A stretch of 64,000 nt of DNA from CAVRAZ01 sp963719135 (GCA_963719135.1 CAVRAZ010000012.1:1-64000); one strand, 5' to 3'; counted from the first letter of the stretch, positions 9,320 to 18,734 are shown. Made by a program: numbers and translations. The notes: generated from the letters alone by a model not told the origin.

Positions 9320-10483
9320 GTGCAGCCGCTGAAGTTTCTGCCGCTGGTCTGGGCCGCCCTGCTGCGCAGGAAGGCGCGCACCCTCCTGACCCTCCTGTCG
9401 ATCATCGTCGCGTTTCTGCTGTTCGGCATGCTCGACGCCGTGCGCGTCGCCTTTACCGTGCACGACACGCTGGAGGGCGCAAGCCGACTGGTGGTGAGTT
9501 CCAAGCTGTCGATCATCCAGCCGCTGCCCTATGCGGACCTGGCGCAGATCCAGCGTATCCCCGGCGTCGAGCAGGTGGCGTTCGCCAACTGGTTCGGCGG
9601 CATCTACCAGGAGCGCAAGAATTTCTTTGCCAACTTCGCCGTGAGCCCGAACTATCTGGACCTGTATCCCGAGTTCGTGCTGCCCGAGGAACAGCGCCAG
9701 GCGTTTCTCGACACGCGCACCGGCGCCGTCGTCGGCGAGAGCCTGGCCAAACTCTATCATTTCAAGGTCGGCGACAAGATTCCGCTGCAGGCGACCATCT
9801 TTCCGCACAAGAACGGCGACAACACCTGGACCTTCGACCTGGTCGGCATCTATCACATCCGCGAGGCGCGCGATCGCAATCAGGAAAGCCAGATGCTCTT
9901 TCACTACGACTATTTCGACGAGGGCCGCACCTTCGGTCAGGGTACGGTCGGCTGGTATATGGTCAAGGTCAGCGACCCCGGGCACGCACAGCAGGTGGCG
10001 CTGGCCATCGACCGCCTGTTCGCGAATTCGGCCGACGAGACCAAGACGCAGACCGAGAAGCAGTTTACGCTCGATTTCGCCAAGCAGGTCGGCGACATCG
10101 GCCTGATCGTCAGCGCCATCATGGGCGCCGTGTTCTTCACCATCCTGCTGCTCACCGGCAACACCATGTCGCAGGCGGTGCGCGAGCGCATCCCCGAGCT
10201 GGCGGTGCTCAAGACCATCGGCTTTTCCAACCGGACTGTGTTGTGGCTGGTGCTGGGCGAATCCTTGCTGCTGGCGGTCGCCGGCGGCATCGTCGGGATG
10301 TTGCTGGCCATGGCCGGCGCCGGCGCGTTGAGCGCGGCCTTTCGCGGCGGTGCCTTCGCCGTCGGTGCGCACTCCTGGTTGAATGGCGTCCTGATCATGC
10401 TGGTGCTGGGCGTGGCGGTGGGCCTGCCGCCGGCCTGGCGGGCGATGCGGCTGCGCATCGTCGATGCCCTGAACGAGCGTTGA
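9320..10483 (+). CDS. ABC exporter permease, FtsX/MacB type (first copy)
   Basis: A 387-residue permease with the four-helix FtsX/MacB layout: one N-terminal helix (LLTLLSIIVAFLLFG), a large periplasmic domain (about residues 45-260), then three C-terminal helices. The start is GTG 9320, 4 bases after the ATPase stop. ETVR-type core motif is seen as QAVRERIPELAVLKTIGFS before the last helices, as in FtsX proteins. It probably pairs with the second permease as a heterodimer. Confidence 0.88.
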   Translation: MQPLKFLPLVWAALLRRKARTLLTLLSIIVAFLLFGMLDAVRVAFTVHDTLEGASRLVVSSKLSIIQPLPYADLAQIQRIPGVEQVAFANWFGGIYQERKNFFANFAVSPNYLDLYPEFVLPEEQRQAFLDTRTGAVVGESLAKLYHFKVGDKIPLQATIFPHKNGDNTWTFDLVGIYHIREARDRNQESQMLFHYDYFDEGRTFGQGTVGWYMVKVSDPGHAQQVALAIDRLFANSADETKTQTEKQFTLDFAKQVGDIGLIVSAIMGAVFFTILLLTGNTMSQAVRERIPELAVLKTIGFSNRTVLWLVLGESLLLAVAGGIVGMLLAMAGAGALSAAFRGGAFAVGAHSWLNGVLIMLVLGVAVGLPPAWRAMRLRIVDALNER

Positions 10484-10493
10484 AGGAGCGGCC

Positions 10494-11675
10494 ATGCGTT
10501 GGTTCGAGCAGATATTGGAAATCACCTGGATGAGCCTGGCGACCCTTCCTCAGCGGCGGGGTTCGGCGCTGGTCATCGTCGGCGGCATCGCCGGCGTGGT
10601 CGGCGTGCTGGTTGCGCTGCTGGCGATCGGCGAAGGGTTTCAATCGGTGCTGGCGAAGGCCGGACGGCTGGACGACGCGATCGTGCTGCGCAAGGGTGCG
10701 AGCGCCGAACTCAACAGCGGGCTGAGCCGTGAAAACGTCGTGCTGATCGCGCAGGCGCCGGGCATCCTCAGGAACAGCGGCGGCAGCCCGATCGCGTCGG
10801 CCGAGGTGGTGGTCGTCGCCAACCTGCCCAGGCGCAGCTCCGGCACCGACTCCAACGTCGAGATTCGCGGCGTCGGACCGCGCGTCTGGGAATTGCGCGA
10901 CAACGTGCGCATCGTCGCAGGCCGGCGCTTCGAGACCGGCAAGCGCGAACTGGTGATCGGCAAGGGCGCGCAAAGCGAGTTCGCCGGGCTGGCGGTCGGC
11001 AGGACGGTTCGCCTGGGTTTGCAGGACTGGAAAGTGGTGGGCGTGTTCGCTTCGGGCGATGCGCACGAGTCGGAGTTATGGTCCGACCCCGAAGTATTGC
11101 AGGGCGCCTACAACCGCACTGGCTTTCAGTCGGTCACCGTCAAGCTGACCGACGCCGGCGCTTTCGACGCGCTCAAGGCCGCGTTGAGCAGCGACCCGCG
11201 CCTGACCGTGGACGTGCAGCGCACGCGCGATTACTACGCCACGCAGTCCGAGGACCTGAGCCGGCTGATCCGCATCCTGGGCGTGGCAATCGCGGCGGTC
11301 ATGGGCGTGGGCGCGGTGTTCGGGGCGCTCAACACCATGTACGCGGCGGTCTCCACGCGTTCGCGCGAGATTGCCACCCTGCGCGCCATCGGTTTTTCCG
11401 CCACGCCGGTCGTGATTTCGGTCATGCTCGAGGCCGCGCTGCTGGCGCTGGTCGGTGGCACGATCGGCGCCGGCATCGCCTGGGCTGTCTTCGACAACTA
11501 CACGACCTCCACCCTCGGTGCGAACTTCAGCCAGGTCGTGTTTGCATTCCGCGTTTCGCCGCGGCTGATTGTGGACGGTCTGCTGTGGGCGCTGGGCATC
11601 GGTCTGCTGGGCGGCCTGTTCCCGGCCGTGCACGCCGCGCGCCAGCCGGTGACCAGTGCGCTGCGCGCGTTGTAG
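10494..11675 (+). CDS. ABC exporter permease, FtsX/MacB type (second copy)
   Basis: A 393-residue protein of the same topology as its neighbour, starting at ATG 10494 with GAAGGAG upstream and a 10-base gap. The core segment STRSREIATLRAIGFS precedes the last helices. It differs enough from the first permease to suggest an obligate heteromeric pair rather than recent duplication. It is the last gene of the operon; a small palindromic element follows. The outer-membrane partner is not encoded here. Confidence 0.88.
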   Translation: MRWFEQILEITWMSLATLPQRRGSALVIVGGIAGVVGVLVALLAIGEGFQSVLAKAGRLDDAIVLRKGASAELNSGLSRENVVLIAQAPGILRNSGGSPIASAEVVVVANLPRRSSGTDSNVEIRGVGPRVWELRDNVRIVAGRRFETGKRELVIGKGAQSEFAGLAVGRTVRLGLQDWKVVGVFASGDAHESELWSDPEVLQGAYNRTGFQSVTVKLTDAGAFDALKAALSSDPRLTVDVQRTRDYYATQSEDLSRLIRILGVAIAAVMGVGAVFGALNTMYAAVSTRSREIATLRAIGFSATPVVISVMLEAALLALVGGTIGAGIAWAVFDNYTTSTLGANFSQVVFAFRVSPRLIVDGLLWALGIGLLGGLFPAVHAARQPVTSALRAL

Positions 11676-11981
11676 CAGTTTGTTGAAAAATCCCATTCAA
11701 ACGCACGTCGCATGATGAGATCACGCCACAAGCTGTTAAGGGTGTTTCATGTCGGTCCGGCGGCCCGACGATGGCAGGGATCGCGCCCGTGTGGGCCTGG
11801 CCTGGAGGTATTGTTCTGGAGGCTAGGACAAATGGCACTTACTTAAGCCCGGAACTGCCGTCATCCCGGCGAAGGCCGGGATCCAGAATCTACAATAGTG
11901 GCAGTTTTCCTGGATTCCGGCCTTCGCCGGAATGACGAAACCCCTGCATTCAGAGTTAAGTAAGCGCCATTTCGAGATAGG
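11676..11981. other. Intergenic region containing a MITE-like element
   Basis: After the permease stop there is an unassigned stretch of about 150 bases followed by the inverted-repeat element at 11830-11972. No gene is supported. No clear terminator for the exporter operon was found. Confidence 0.5.
11830..11972. repeat. MITE-like palindromic element with 17-base terminal inverted repeats
   Basis: The outer 17 bases at 11830-11846 and 11956-11972 are inverted copies (AAATGGC, one mismatch position, then CTTACTTAA). An inner inverted pair with the core GTCATCCCGGCGAAGGCCGG and its near-complement lies around 11858-11936. The inner sequence is the GTCATTCCGGCGAAGGCCGGAAT type of dispersed repeat common in proteobacteria. 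AGGCTAGG occurs on both sides, a possible but imperfectly placed target duplication. Confidence 0.7.
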
Positions 11982-12197
11982 CTAGGCCGCGTATTCGCTC
12001 TCGGTCGTCATATTGGAAGCCGGGCGATGTTGACTGCCAACGAGAACGTCCAGCGATCGCGCATACGTCGCACAGACGGTGACCAATACCAGAATCAGTG
12101 AGCCTAGCGGCAGATAGAGCGTCAGCATCAACGTCGCCCACAACAGGACGGACAGGGTATTTCCTGCGAACCACAGGTGCTTGCAATAAGGTTCCAT
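11982..12197 (-). CDS. Small hydrophobic membrane protein, unknown
   Basis: A 71-residue frame starting at ATG 12197, with AGAGG upstream on the minus strand. The sequence reads like a real protein: a polar start with Cys and His, two hydrophobic stretches (LSVLLWATLMLTLYLPLGSLILVLVTV together spanning about 16-42), then a polar tail. I do not recognise a family. It begins directly beside the MITE-like element, which may have brought its 3' end close. Moderately supported by composition and ribosome binding site only. Confidence 0.5.
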   Translation of the reverse strand: MEPYCKHLWFAGNTLSVLLWATLMLTLYLPLGSLILVLVTVCATYARSLDVLVGSQHRPASNMTTESEYAA

Positions 12198-12615
12198 CAC
12201 GATGCCTCTACCGTTGCGACGAACGGAACGTTGGTCGCTGCGAGGGTGTTTCAGCGAGTTCGTTCACTATACAGCAAATAGCGGGCCAATCGCTGGCACA
12301 GACTTATCTGGCTGAATGGACATGTAATGGCAATGCAGGTGGACGCACGACCGGCGCGCTGACCGCACCAAAACAGGAACCGTCGCTGGGTTGCCGCACC
12401 GGCGTGACTCAATGGGGTGCAGCGGTTCCGTTGCAATAATCGCCGCCCGGGCTGCTGAGCCCGTACGCTTGCAGGGGTTGATCGCGGCCGGCCGGTGTCC
12501 CCGCGCCGGTGGTTGGGCACGGGGTACAGAGTGCTTGTTTCCTGTTGCCGCCGTGGCGCTGTGCGGGGCGTCAACTGAAGGTTACCGACGTTGACGCGTC
12601 GACGCGTCGGCTACC
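12198..12615. other. Intergenic region, no gene recognised
   Basis: About 420 bases between the small membrane protein start and the NmrA-like stop. Open frames are short and featureless. A duplicated palindrome GACGCGTC is tandemly repeated at 12593-12608, seven bases before the NmrA-like stop codon. Confidence 0.4.
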
Positions 12616-13566
12616 TCAGGCCAATGGAATCCGTTGCGCGTTTTGCGCGAGCCACTGGTCGAAGGTCTGCAACGCGGGGTTCAGGCGGCGGGCGACATCC
12701 GGGTTGCGGGCACCGCAGAAGTATTCCTCGAAGTCGTGCTTGAACTGGAACATGTTGCCCAGATCGTCGGCGCCGGGAAACTTGAAGCCGCGATACTGCT
12801 CCGGCGTCACGGCGTTGTAGACGACTTCGCGGCCGAGTGCGGCACCGAGTTTGGCCGCCATCTGCGCGCCGGTCAGGTGCTCGCCGGCCACACCGACGGT
12901 CTTGCCGAGGTAGGCGTTGCCGGCCTTGAAGATACCGAAGGCGCAGCGGCCGATGTCCTGCGCCGCGATCCCCGGCAGCTTGCGGTCGCCCATGGGCAGC
13001 GTGAAGGCGAGCCGGCCGTCCGGCCCCGGCTTCGGTCCCATGCCGAAATGGATCAGGTTGTCCCAATAGAAAGACGTGAGCAGAAAGGTCGTCGGCACGC
13101 CGAGGTCGGTGAACAGGTGGTTCGCTTCGCCCTTGGCGTCGAAGTGCGGGACCTTGTACTTGCCCATCAATGTCGGCATGCGGTTATCGGACAGCGGCAC
13201 CCATTGCCGCGTATCCTCCAGCGTCGACCAGATGACGTGCGCGAGCCCGGCTGCCCGCGCCGCCCGGGCCAGGTTGCCGGCTTCGGCCAGTTCCTTTTCC
13301 GGCGAAAAGTGAGCCCAGTAGAAGGTCACGCAGTAGGCGCCCCAGGCGCCCCGCAGGGCGTTGCGCAGGCTGTCTTCGTCGTCGACGTCGGCCGCCACCA
13401 CCTCGGCGCCGGCGGCGGCCAGCGCCCGCGCCTTGGCCGAACCGGTGTCCCGCGTGATCGCGCGCGCGGCGAAACCGCCGCTGGGGTCGTCGAGGATGGC
13501 CCGCACCAAGCCGCCGCCCTGCGCACCGGTCGCACCCAGCACGGCGATGATCTTTATGTCGCTCAT
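12616..13566 (-). CDS. NmrA-like NAD(P)-binding protein
   Basis: A 316-residue atypical short-chain dehydrogenase of the NmrA/HSCARG type. The Rossmann glycine motif VLGATGAQGGGLVRA at residues 8-22 binds the dinucleotide; the usual YxxxK catalytic pair is seen only loosely (GKYKVPHFDAKGE). Such proteins often act as redox or nitrogen-signal sensors or as isoflavone-reductase-like enzymes. ATG 13566 is preferred to an adjacent GTG three bases earlier. It lies 21 bases downstream of the lipoprotein gene on the same strand and could share its transcript. Substrate unknown. Confidence 0.82.
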   Translation of the reverse strand: MSDIKIIAVLGATGAQGGGLVRAILDDPSGGFAARAITRDTGSAKARALAAAGAEVVAADVDDEDSLRNALRGAWGAYCVTFYWAHFSPEKELAEAGNLARAARAAGLAHVIWSTLEDTRQWVPLSDNRMPTLMGKYKVPHFDAKGEANHLFTDLGVPTTFLLTSFYWDNLIHFGMGPKPGPDGRLAFTLPMGDRKLPGIAAQDIGRCAFGIFKAGNAYLGKTVGVAGEHLTGAQMAAKLGAALGREVVYNAVTPEQYRGFKFPGADDLGNMFQFKHDFEEYFCGARNPDVARRLNPALQTFDQWLAQNAQRIPLA

Positions 13567-13587
13567 CACGGCGGCCCGATGCGGCGC

Positions 13588-14175
13588 TCAGAGTTTGGAG
13601 CAGACCGCTTTCTGGCCTTCGACGGTCGCTTCCAGATTGTCGCCGTCGAGCGTGAATACGACCGCACCCCCCTGGGCCTGCACAGTCACCTCATCCCCGT
13701 TCATGCTGTAGGTGCCGGGGTGCTGTTCGTTATCCATGAAGAACGTGACCTTGCCGTCGTCGCTGAAGTCCATCTTGTCGAACATGCAGGCGACGCCGCC
13801 ATACGCGGCCGTGAGCGATTTCGGCGCCTTGCCGGCGGACTTGTCCTTGCCGCTGCCGCCGCCCTTGCGGCAGACGATCTTGTCCCCAAGCAGGGTGGCT
13901 TCCAGGTCGCCGTCGTCGTTGAGTGTGAACACCGTGGTCTGGTTGTTCGCGGTCACCAGGACCTTCTTGCCATCCACTGTGTAGTCGCCGGCCGTCTCGC
14001 CCATCGGCATACCGAACAGTTTCGCGCTGATGTAGACCTTGCCATTGTCGTGAAAGGCCAGTTTGTCGAACAGGCCGCAGTCGTCCCCGCCGTACTCGCC
14101 GGACGGACCGGATGAACAGCCGGCGACAGCGAGCGTCAGGGAAACCTGCAGCGTCCGATGGAATGGGATTTTCAT
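13588..14175 (-). CDS. Lipoprotein with two tandem homologous domains, unknown function
   Basis: A 195-residue predicted lipoprotein starting at ATG 14175 after GGAGAAG. A lipobox LAVAGC follows the signal peptide. The mature part holds two versions of one domain of about 70-80 residues: the first from GEYGGDDCGLFDKLAF to GDKIVCRK, the second from AAYGGVACMFDKMDF to GQKAVCSKL. They share YGG..C.(L/M)FDK, DDGK, VFTL and a final VC, and are joined by a Gly/Lys/Ser linker. Each domain keeps two cysteines, perhaps a disulfide. No known family recognised. Confidence 0.72.
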   Translation of the reverse strand: MKIPFHRTLQVSLTLAVAGCSSGPSGEYGGDDCGLFDKLAFHDNGKVYISAKLFGMPMGETAGDYTVDGKKVLVTANNQTTVFTLNDDGDLEATLLGDKIVCRKGGGSGKDKSAGKAPKSLTAAYGGVACMFDKMDFSDDGKVTFFMDNEQHPGTYSMNGDEVTVQAQGGAVVFTLDGDNLEATVEGQKAVCSKL

Positions 14176-14328
14176 TGTTCTTCTCCTGATGGGCAACGGG
14201 GACTGGGTCGGATCGGCGGACAATCACGCCCGCCCGCAATCGTCGGTGTCCCAGCATGGTAATTAGCCGAGTTTCCTACGTTGTCAAGTTCACAGGATGT
14301 GTCGCCGGAGTGCGCTGCAGGCGGATTC

Positions 14329-15708
14329 TCAGGGCCGCGTCAGCCGTTCCGGATCCAGGAGCCGGTCAAGTTCCGCAGGGTCGAGCCCCGTCATTTCCGC
14401 CGCCACGTCCCGGATGGGGCGTCCCTGCGCATAGGCACGCCCGGCGATCTCCGCGCATCGCTCGTAACCGAGCCTGTCCGTCAGCGCCGTCACCAGGATC
14501 GGATTTCCGGCAACCGCCGCCAGCATGACGGCCGCGTTGACGGTAAAACCGGCAACGGCCTTTTCGGCCAGGCAACGCGCCGCGCGCGCCAGCAGCCCGA
14601 GACTCTGCAAGAGGTTATAGGCGATGACCGGCAGCATGGTGTTGAGCTGAAAACTGCCCGACTGGCCCGCCACTGCAATGGTGGCGTCGTTGCCCATCAC
14701 CTGGGCGCAGACCATGGCGACAGCCTCGGGGATCACCGGGTTTACTTTGCCCGGCATGATACTGCTGCCCGGCTGCAGCGCCGGCAGGTTGATTTCGGCC
14801 AGGCCGGCCCGGGGGCCGCTGTTCATCCAGCGCAGGTCGTTGGCGATTTTCATCAGACTGACGGCGACCACGCGCAGCACGCCGCTGAGTTCCACGGCGG
14901 TATCCTGGCAGGACAGCGCCTCGAAGAAATCATCGGCCGGCCCGAACGCGATCCCGGTGTGGCGCGCCAGGTCCTCGGCGAACCTGGCGGCAAAGGCCGG
15001 ATGGCCATTCACGCCGGTGCCCACCGCGGTTCCGCCCTGCGCGATCTGTTGGAGACGGGGCAGCACGCCGGTCAGCCGCTCGCGGCCGTGTCGTATCTGC
15101 GCCTGCCAGCCGCCCAGCTCCTGACCGAGACTGATCGGCAGGGCGTCCATCAGGTGGGTGCGCCCGGTCTTGATCAGGGCGCCAAGCTCGGTCGCGCGTT
15201 GTTGAAGCGTCGCGGCCAGCGTATCCAGTGCGGGCAGGAGTTCCTCGTGCAGCAGCAGACACGCGCTCAGGTGAATCGCCGTCGGGATCACGTCGTTGCT
15301 GCTTTGCGACTGGTTGACGTGATCGTTGGGGTGCACCGGCGCACCCAGCGCCCGTGCGGCAAGGTGCGCGATCACCTCGTTGGCATTCATGTTGGAGCTG
15401 GTGCCCGAGCCGGTCTGGAACACGTCGACCGGAAACTGCGCATCCTGGTCGCCGGCGGCAACCTCGGCTGCCGCGGCGGCGATGGCCGCGGCCATCGCCG
15501 GATCGAGTCGTCCGAGTGCGCCATTGGTCCGCGCGGCGGACGCCTTGATGAGACCCAGCGCACGGATGAACGTACGCGGCATGCGCAGGCCGCTGATGGG
15601 GAAGTTGTCGACGGCGCGCTGGGTCTGGGCTCCGTAAAGTGCATCCTTGGGTACGCGGACCTCACCCAGGCTGTCGTGCTCTTGGCGGTAATCCGCTTGT
15701 TCGGTCAT
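14329..15708 (-). CDS. fumC: Class II fumarate hydratase
   Basis: A 459-residue fumarase of the iron-independent class II family, which interconverts fumarate and malate in the citric acid cycle. The family signature GSSIMPGKVNP is at about residues 313-323, and the substrate-loop blocks GSGTSSNMNANEV, VNQSQSSNDVIPTA and KTGRTHLMDA are all present. I chose ATG 15708; an in-frame ATG at 15732 would add 8 residues. Class II enzymes are often used under oxidative stress, which suits the neighbouring redox genes, though this link is inference. Full length, no defects. Confidence 0.94.
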   Translation of the reverse strand: MTEQADYRQEHDSLGEVRVPKDALYGAQTQRAVDNFPISGLRMPRTFIRALGLIKASAARTNGALGRLDPAMAAAIAAAAAEVAAGDQDAQFPVDVFQTGSGTSSNMNANEVIAHLAARALGAPVHPNDHVNQSQSSNDVIPTAIHLSACLLLHEELLPALDTLAATLQQRATELGALIKTGRTHLMDALPISLGQELGGWQAQIRHGRERLTGVLPRLQQIAQGGTAVGTGVNGHPAFAARFAEDLARHTGIAFGPADDFFEALSCQDTAVELSGVLRVVAVSLMKIANDLRWMNSGPRAGLAEINLPALQPGSSIMPGKVNPVIPEAVAMVCAQVMGNDATIAVAGQSGSFQLNTMLPVIAYNLLQSLGLLARAARCLAEKAVAGFTVNAAVMLAAVAGNPILVTALTDRLGYERCAEIAGRAYAQGRPIRDVAAEMTGLDPAELDRLLDPERLTRP

Positions 15709-15865
15709 ACCAGGCTCATGCGGTTGTTGCATCAGGAAAGCGCCGATTATCGGGCCTAGCGTGATCGCGTGCCAGTCCGGCGGGGGCGCGCTTGCCGGCG
15801 AACGCGCCGCAGCCAGGCCCGATGCGGGACCGCTCGATGATCTGCCGTTCCCGGCGAGCAGCCTG

Positions 15866-16873
15866 CTAAGGCGTGCGAAGGCGTGCGACGGCGCAGTCGG
15901 CGGGGAACCGGTCGGGAACGGCGCTCAGGTAATGCACGCTGAACAGGCGCGCGGTGTCGAACCAGCGCTGTCGCGGATGCAAACCGGCGGCGAGCGCCAG
16001 CGCGTCGAATTCCTCCGGCGAGTACTTGTACGAGTTCTCGGTGTGGATGCCGTCATCCGACTCGAATCGGAAGCGCCGCCCGTCCAGGCGGATATCCTGC
16101 GCGCAGCGGCTGACGAGATGCATTTCGATGCGCCCGCGCGCGGCATCGTAGAAGGCGTGGTGCCGGAAGCCTTGCGGATTCAGCTCCGCGCCGAACTCTC
16201 CGCGCAGGCGTTCCAGCAGGTTGAGATTGAAGCGGGCGGTGACGCCGGCGCTGTCGTTGTAGGCCGCGTGCAGCACCTGCGGGTCTTTCTTGAGATCCAC
16301 GCCGATCAGCAGGGCGCCGTCGGGCTGCACCAGGCGGCGCACGCGCCGCAGAAACGCCAGCGCCTCGGGCGGTTCGAAATTGCCGATGGTCGATCCCGGA
16401 AAGAATGCCAGCTTCCTCGGTTGTCCCGCGCTTGCGGGCAACTCGAAGTCCTGCATGAAATCGGCGCAGGCCGCGTGCACTTCGAGCCAGGGATAGTCGT
16501 GCGCGAGCTGTTCCACACTGTGCCGCAGAAAATCGCGCGAGATGTCGATGCCGACGTAACGGCGCGGGCGCAGCGCTTCGAGCAGCAGGCGGATCTTCCG
16601 GCTCGCACCGCTGCCCAGTTCGATCAGCGTGCACGCCGGGCCGGTCAGGCGCGCCACCTCGGCGGCGCAGGACTCCAGTATTTCCATCTCGCTGCGCGCC
16701 AGATAATACTCGGGCAGCGCGCAAATCCGGTCGAACAGGCGCGAACCGCGCTCGTCGTAGAAGAACTTGGGTGCGATGTGCCGCGGCCGCGCCGTCAGCC
16801 CGTGCAGCACTTCGTCCAACTGGGTTGCCGGCGCCGGGTGTTCGTCGTGAAAACCTGCAATGCGCGGCTTCAT
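15866..16873 (-). CDS. egtD: L-histidine N-alpha-trimethyltransferase (ergothioneine synthesis)
   Basis: A 335-residue SAM methyltransferase converting histidine to hercynine. Clear family blocks are FYDERGSRLFDRICALPEYYLARSE, the SAM loop ELGSGASRKIR, FPGSTIGNF and the substrate region YNDSAGVTARFNLN with N-terminal-half tyrosine. The open frame runs much further upstream inside egtB, but homology begins at ATG 16873, which overlaps the egtB stop by 4 bases (ATGA). That spacing shows translational coupling. Full length for EgtD. Confidence 0.93.
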   Translation of the reverse strand: MKPRIAGFHDEHPAPATQLDEVLHGLTARPRHIAPKFFYDERGSRLFDRICALPEYYLARSEMEILESCAAEVARLTGPACTLIELGSGASRKIRLLLEALRPRRYVGIDISRDFLRHSVEQLAHDYPWLEVHAACADFMQDFELPASAGQPRKLAFFPGSTIGNFEPPEALAFLRRVRRLVQPDGALLIGVDLKKDPQVLHAAYNDSAGVTARFNLNLLERLRGEFGAELNPQGFRHHAFYDAARGRIEMHLVSRCAQDIRLDGRRFRFESDDGIHTENSYKYSPEEFDALALAAGLHPRQRWFDTARLFSVHYLSAVPDRFPADCAVARLRTP

Positions 16874-18177
16874 CGGTCGTCCGCGAGGCGCATGCCGGAA
16901 AACTGCCAGCGATCGGCGGGGTAGAAGAAATTGCGGTAGCTCGCGCGAATGTGCTGTGCCGGTGTGACGCATGAGCCGCCGCGCAGGACCAGTTGGTTGA
17001 CCATGAACTTGCCGTTGTATTCGCCCAGTGCGCCCGCAGCCGGCCGGTAACCGGGATAGGGCGCGTAGGCGCTGCCGGTCCACTCCCAGACGTCGCCGAA
17101 GAGTTGTTCCGGACCGGCGTGGCCGGGCGCGGGGACCGGGTGCAGACAGCCGCTCTCGCGCAGGTTGCCGCACACCGGCGCGCGCGCCGCCGCGGTCTCC
17201 CATTCCATTTCGCTCGGCAGCCGCCTGCCGGTCCAGCGGGCGTAGGCGTCGGCCTCGTAGAAACTCAGATGACACGCCGGCTCGTGTGCGTTCAATTCGC
17301 GCATTCCGGCGAGGGTGAACACAGACCAGCGTCCGTCGCACTGTTCCCAGTACAGCGGCGCCTGCCACCGCATTTCACAGACCGCGCGCCAGCCGTCGGC
17401 GAGCCAGTACTCCGGACGCCGGTAACCGCCGGCTTCGACGAATGCCAGATACTCGCCGTTGGTGACCGGCCGCGAAGCCAGTGCATAGGGCTCCATGAAT
17501 ACCCGATGGCGCGGGGCTTCATTGTCGAATGCGAAGCCGGCGCCGTCGTGGCCGATCTCCAGTACGCCGCCGGGCTGTTCGATCCAGGTCATCGCCGTGG
17601 CCGTGCCGGCGCCGACGACGGGGAGGTCGGCACGGTAAGCCGGTCTCAGCGGATTGACGGAGAGGTTGTACTTGATGTCGGTCAGGATCAGCTCCTGGTG
17701 CTGTTCCTCGTGATGGCAGCCCAGCGTGGCGCGCGCCGCAACGTCCGGCCACTGCGTCTCTGCGACGGACGCGAACAGCTCCGCCATCGCAGCGTCCACC
17801 CGGGCGCGATAACGAAAGATTTCAGCGGTCGTGGGACGCGACAGCAGACCGCGCCGTGCACGCGGAAACGGTGCGCCCACCTGTTCATAATAGGAGTTGA
17901 ACAGATGTTCGTAGTGTGGATGAAACGGGCGATAGCCCGGCACGAACGCCTTCAGCAGAAAGGTCTCGAAGAACCACGTGGTGTGCGCGACGTGCCACTT
18001 CGCGGGGCTGGCCTCGGGCATGGCCTGCAATCCGTAGTCGTCGGGCGCCAGCGGATCGCACAGCGCCGCGCTCATGCGCCGCACGGCGCCGTAGCGTGCG
18101 GCCAGCGCCTGGCGCGCCGTGAGCCGGGCAGGCGCGTCCGCTGCTTCATCTTGTGGCTTGCTGATCGTGAAGCGCAT
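16870..18177 (-). CDS. egtB: EgtB, hercynine sulfoxide synthase (non-haem iron)
   Basis: A 435-residue two-domain enzyme: an N-terminal DinB-like helical domain and a C-terminal formylglycine-generating-enzyme-like domain (VTNGEYLAFVEAGGY to VLRGGSCVTPAQHIRASYRNFFYP). The iron-binding histidines are visible in WHVAHTTWFFE and HHEEQHQE (about residues 155-162). EgtB joins hercynine to cysteine or gamma-glutamylcysteine through an oxidative C-S bond. With egtD it forms a two-gene operon. No egtC, egtA or egtE is nearby, so a later lyase must be elsewhere or the cysteine route is used. Confidence 0.93.
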   Translation of the reverse strand: MRFTISKPQDEAADAPARLTARQALAARYGAVRRMSAALCDPLAPDDYGLQAMPEASPAKWHVAHTTWFFETFLLKAFVPGYRPFHPHYEHLFNSYYEQVGAPFPRARRGLLSRPTTAEIFRYRARVDAAMAELFASVAETQWPDVAARATLGCHHEEQHQELILTDIKYNLSVNPLRPAYRADLPVVGAGTATAMTWIEQPGGVLEIGHDGAGFAFDNEAPRHRVFMEPYALASRPVTNGEYLAFVEAGGYRRPEYWLADGWRAVCEMRWQAPLYWEQCDGRWSVFTLAGMRELNAHEPACHLSFYEADAYARWTGRRLPSEMEWETAAARAPVCGNLRESGCLHPVPAPGHAGPEQLFGDVWEWTGSAYAPYPGYRPAAGALGEYNGKFMVNQLVLRGGSCVTPAQHIRASYRNFFYPADRWQFSGMRLADDR

Positions 18178-18268
18178 ACTGGCCCCCCTGCTACACGAAG
18201 CTCAATTGAAACACAGCCGCAACAGGTTTCAAACCCCACAATAACGCTACATTCCGTGAGGGTTGGTC

Positions 18269-18553
18269 ATGACTCAGGCGATCTGGAACGATGTGGTGCT
18301 GGCCGAGAGTGGCGCCGGCCTCGTCGTCGAGGGTCACTGTTATTTTCCGCCCGAATCGGTGCGAAGCGAGTATCTGCGTCCGGCCAGAATGCACACGACC
18401 TGTCCGCGGAAAGGCGTTGCCAGCTATTACGATGTCGTGGTCGCCGGCAAGGTGAACTGCAAGGCCGCCTGGTACCACCCCGAACCCAGGAATGCCGCGC
18501 GTGAGATTCAGCGCTACGTCGCCTTCTGGCACGGCGTCAAGATCCTGGCCTGA
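18269..18553 (+). CDS. DUF427 family protein
   Basis: A 94-residue protein of the DUF427 family. The blocks EGHCYFPPESV, CPRKGVASYYDVV and KAAWYHPEP are typical, with the conserved Tyr-His-Pro. The fold is a small beta barrel of unknown biochemical role. ATG 18269 follows GAGGG closely. It is divergent from egtB, with about 90 bases between the two starts holding both promoters. Family membership is firm, function is not. Confidence 0.87.
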   Translation: MTQAIWNDVVLAESGAGLVVEGHCYFPPESVRSEYLRPARMHTTCPRKGVASYYDVVVAGKVNCKAAWYHPEPRNAAREIQRYVAFWHGVKILA

Positions 18554-18734
18554 CCGGTGGCCGGCGTGGCTGCGTCTGGACAGCAGTCCGGTGTGGACTA
18601 TCCTTGTGTATACCGGTCGGCGGTAACGAACCCGCGGCCTTCGACGAGACGCCGGCACGGCTGCCGCCTTGAGCGCCGCTGCTATCGCTCGACGCAATCC
18701 GCATTGACCCCTGGGTCCGCAGCGCAGGCACCCG

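Noticed and set aside
12634..15759. Long plus-strand frames opposite the NmrA-like, lipoprotein and fumC genes
   Set aside because: Shadow frames of three recognised genes with matching codon positions; no family features.
15761..18504. Long plus-strand frames opposite egtD and egtB
   Set aside because: EgtB and EgtD motifs are unmistakable on the other strand; these are mirrors.
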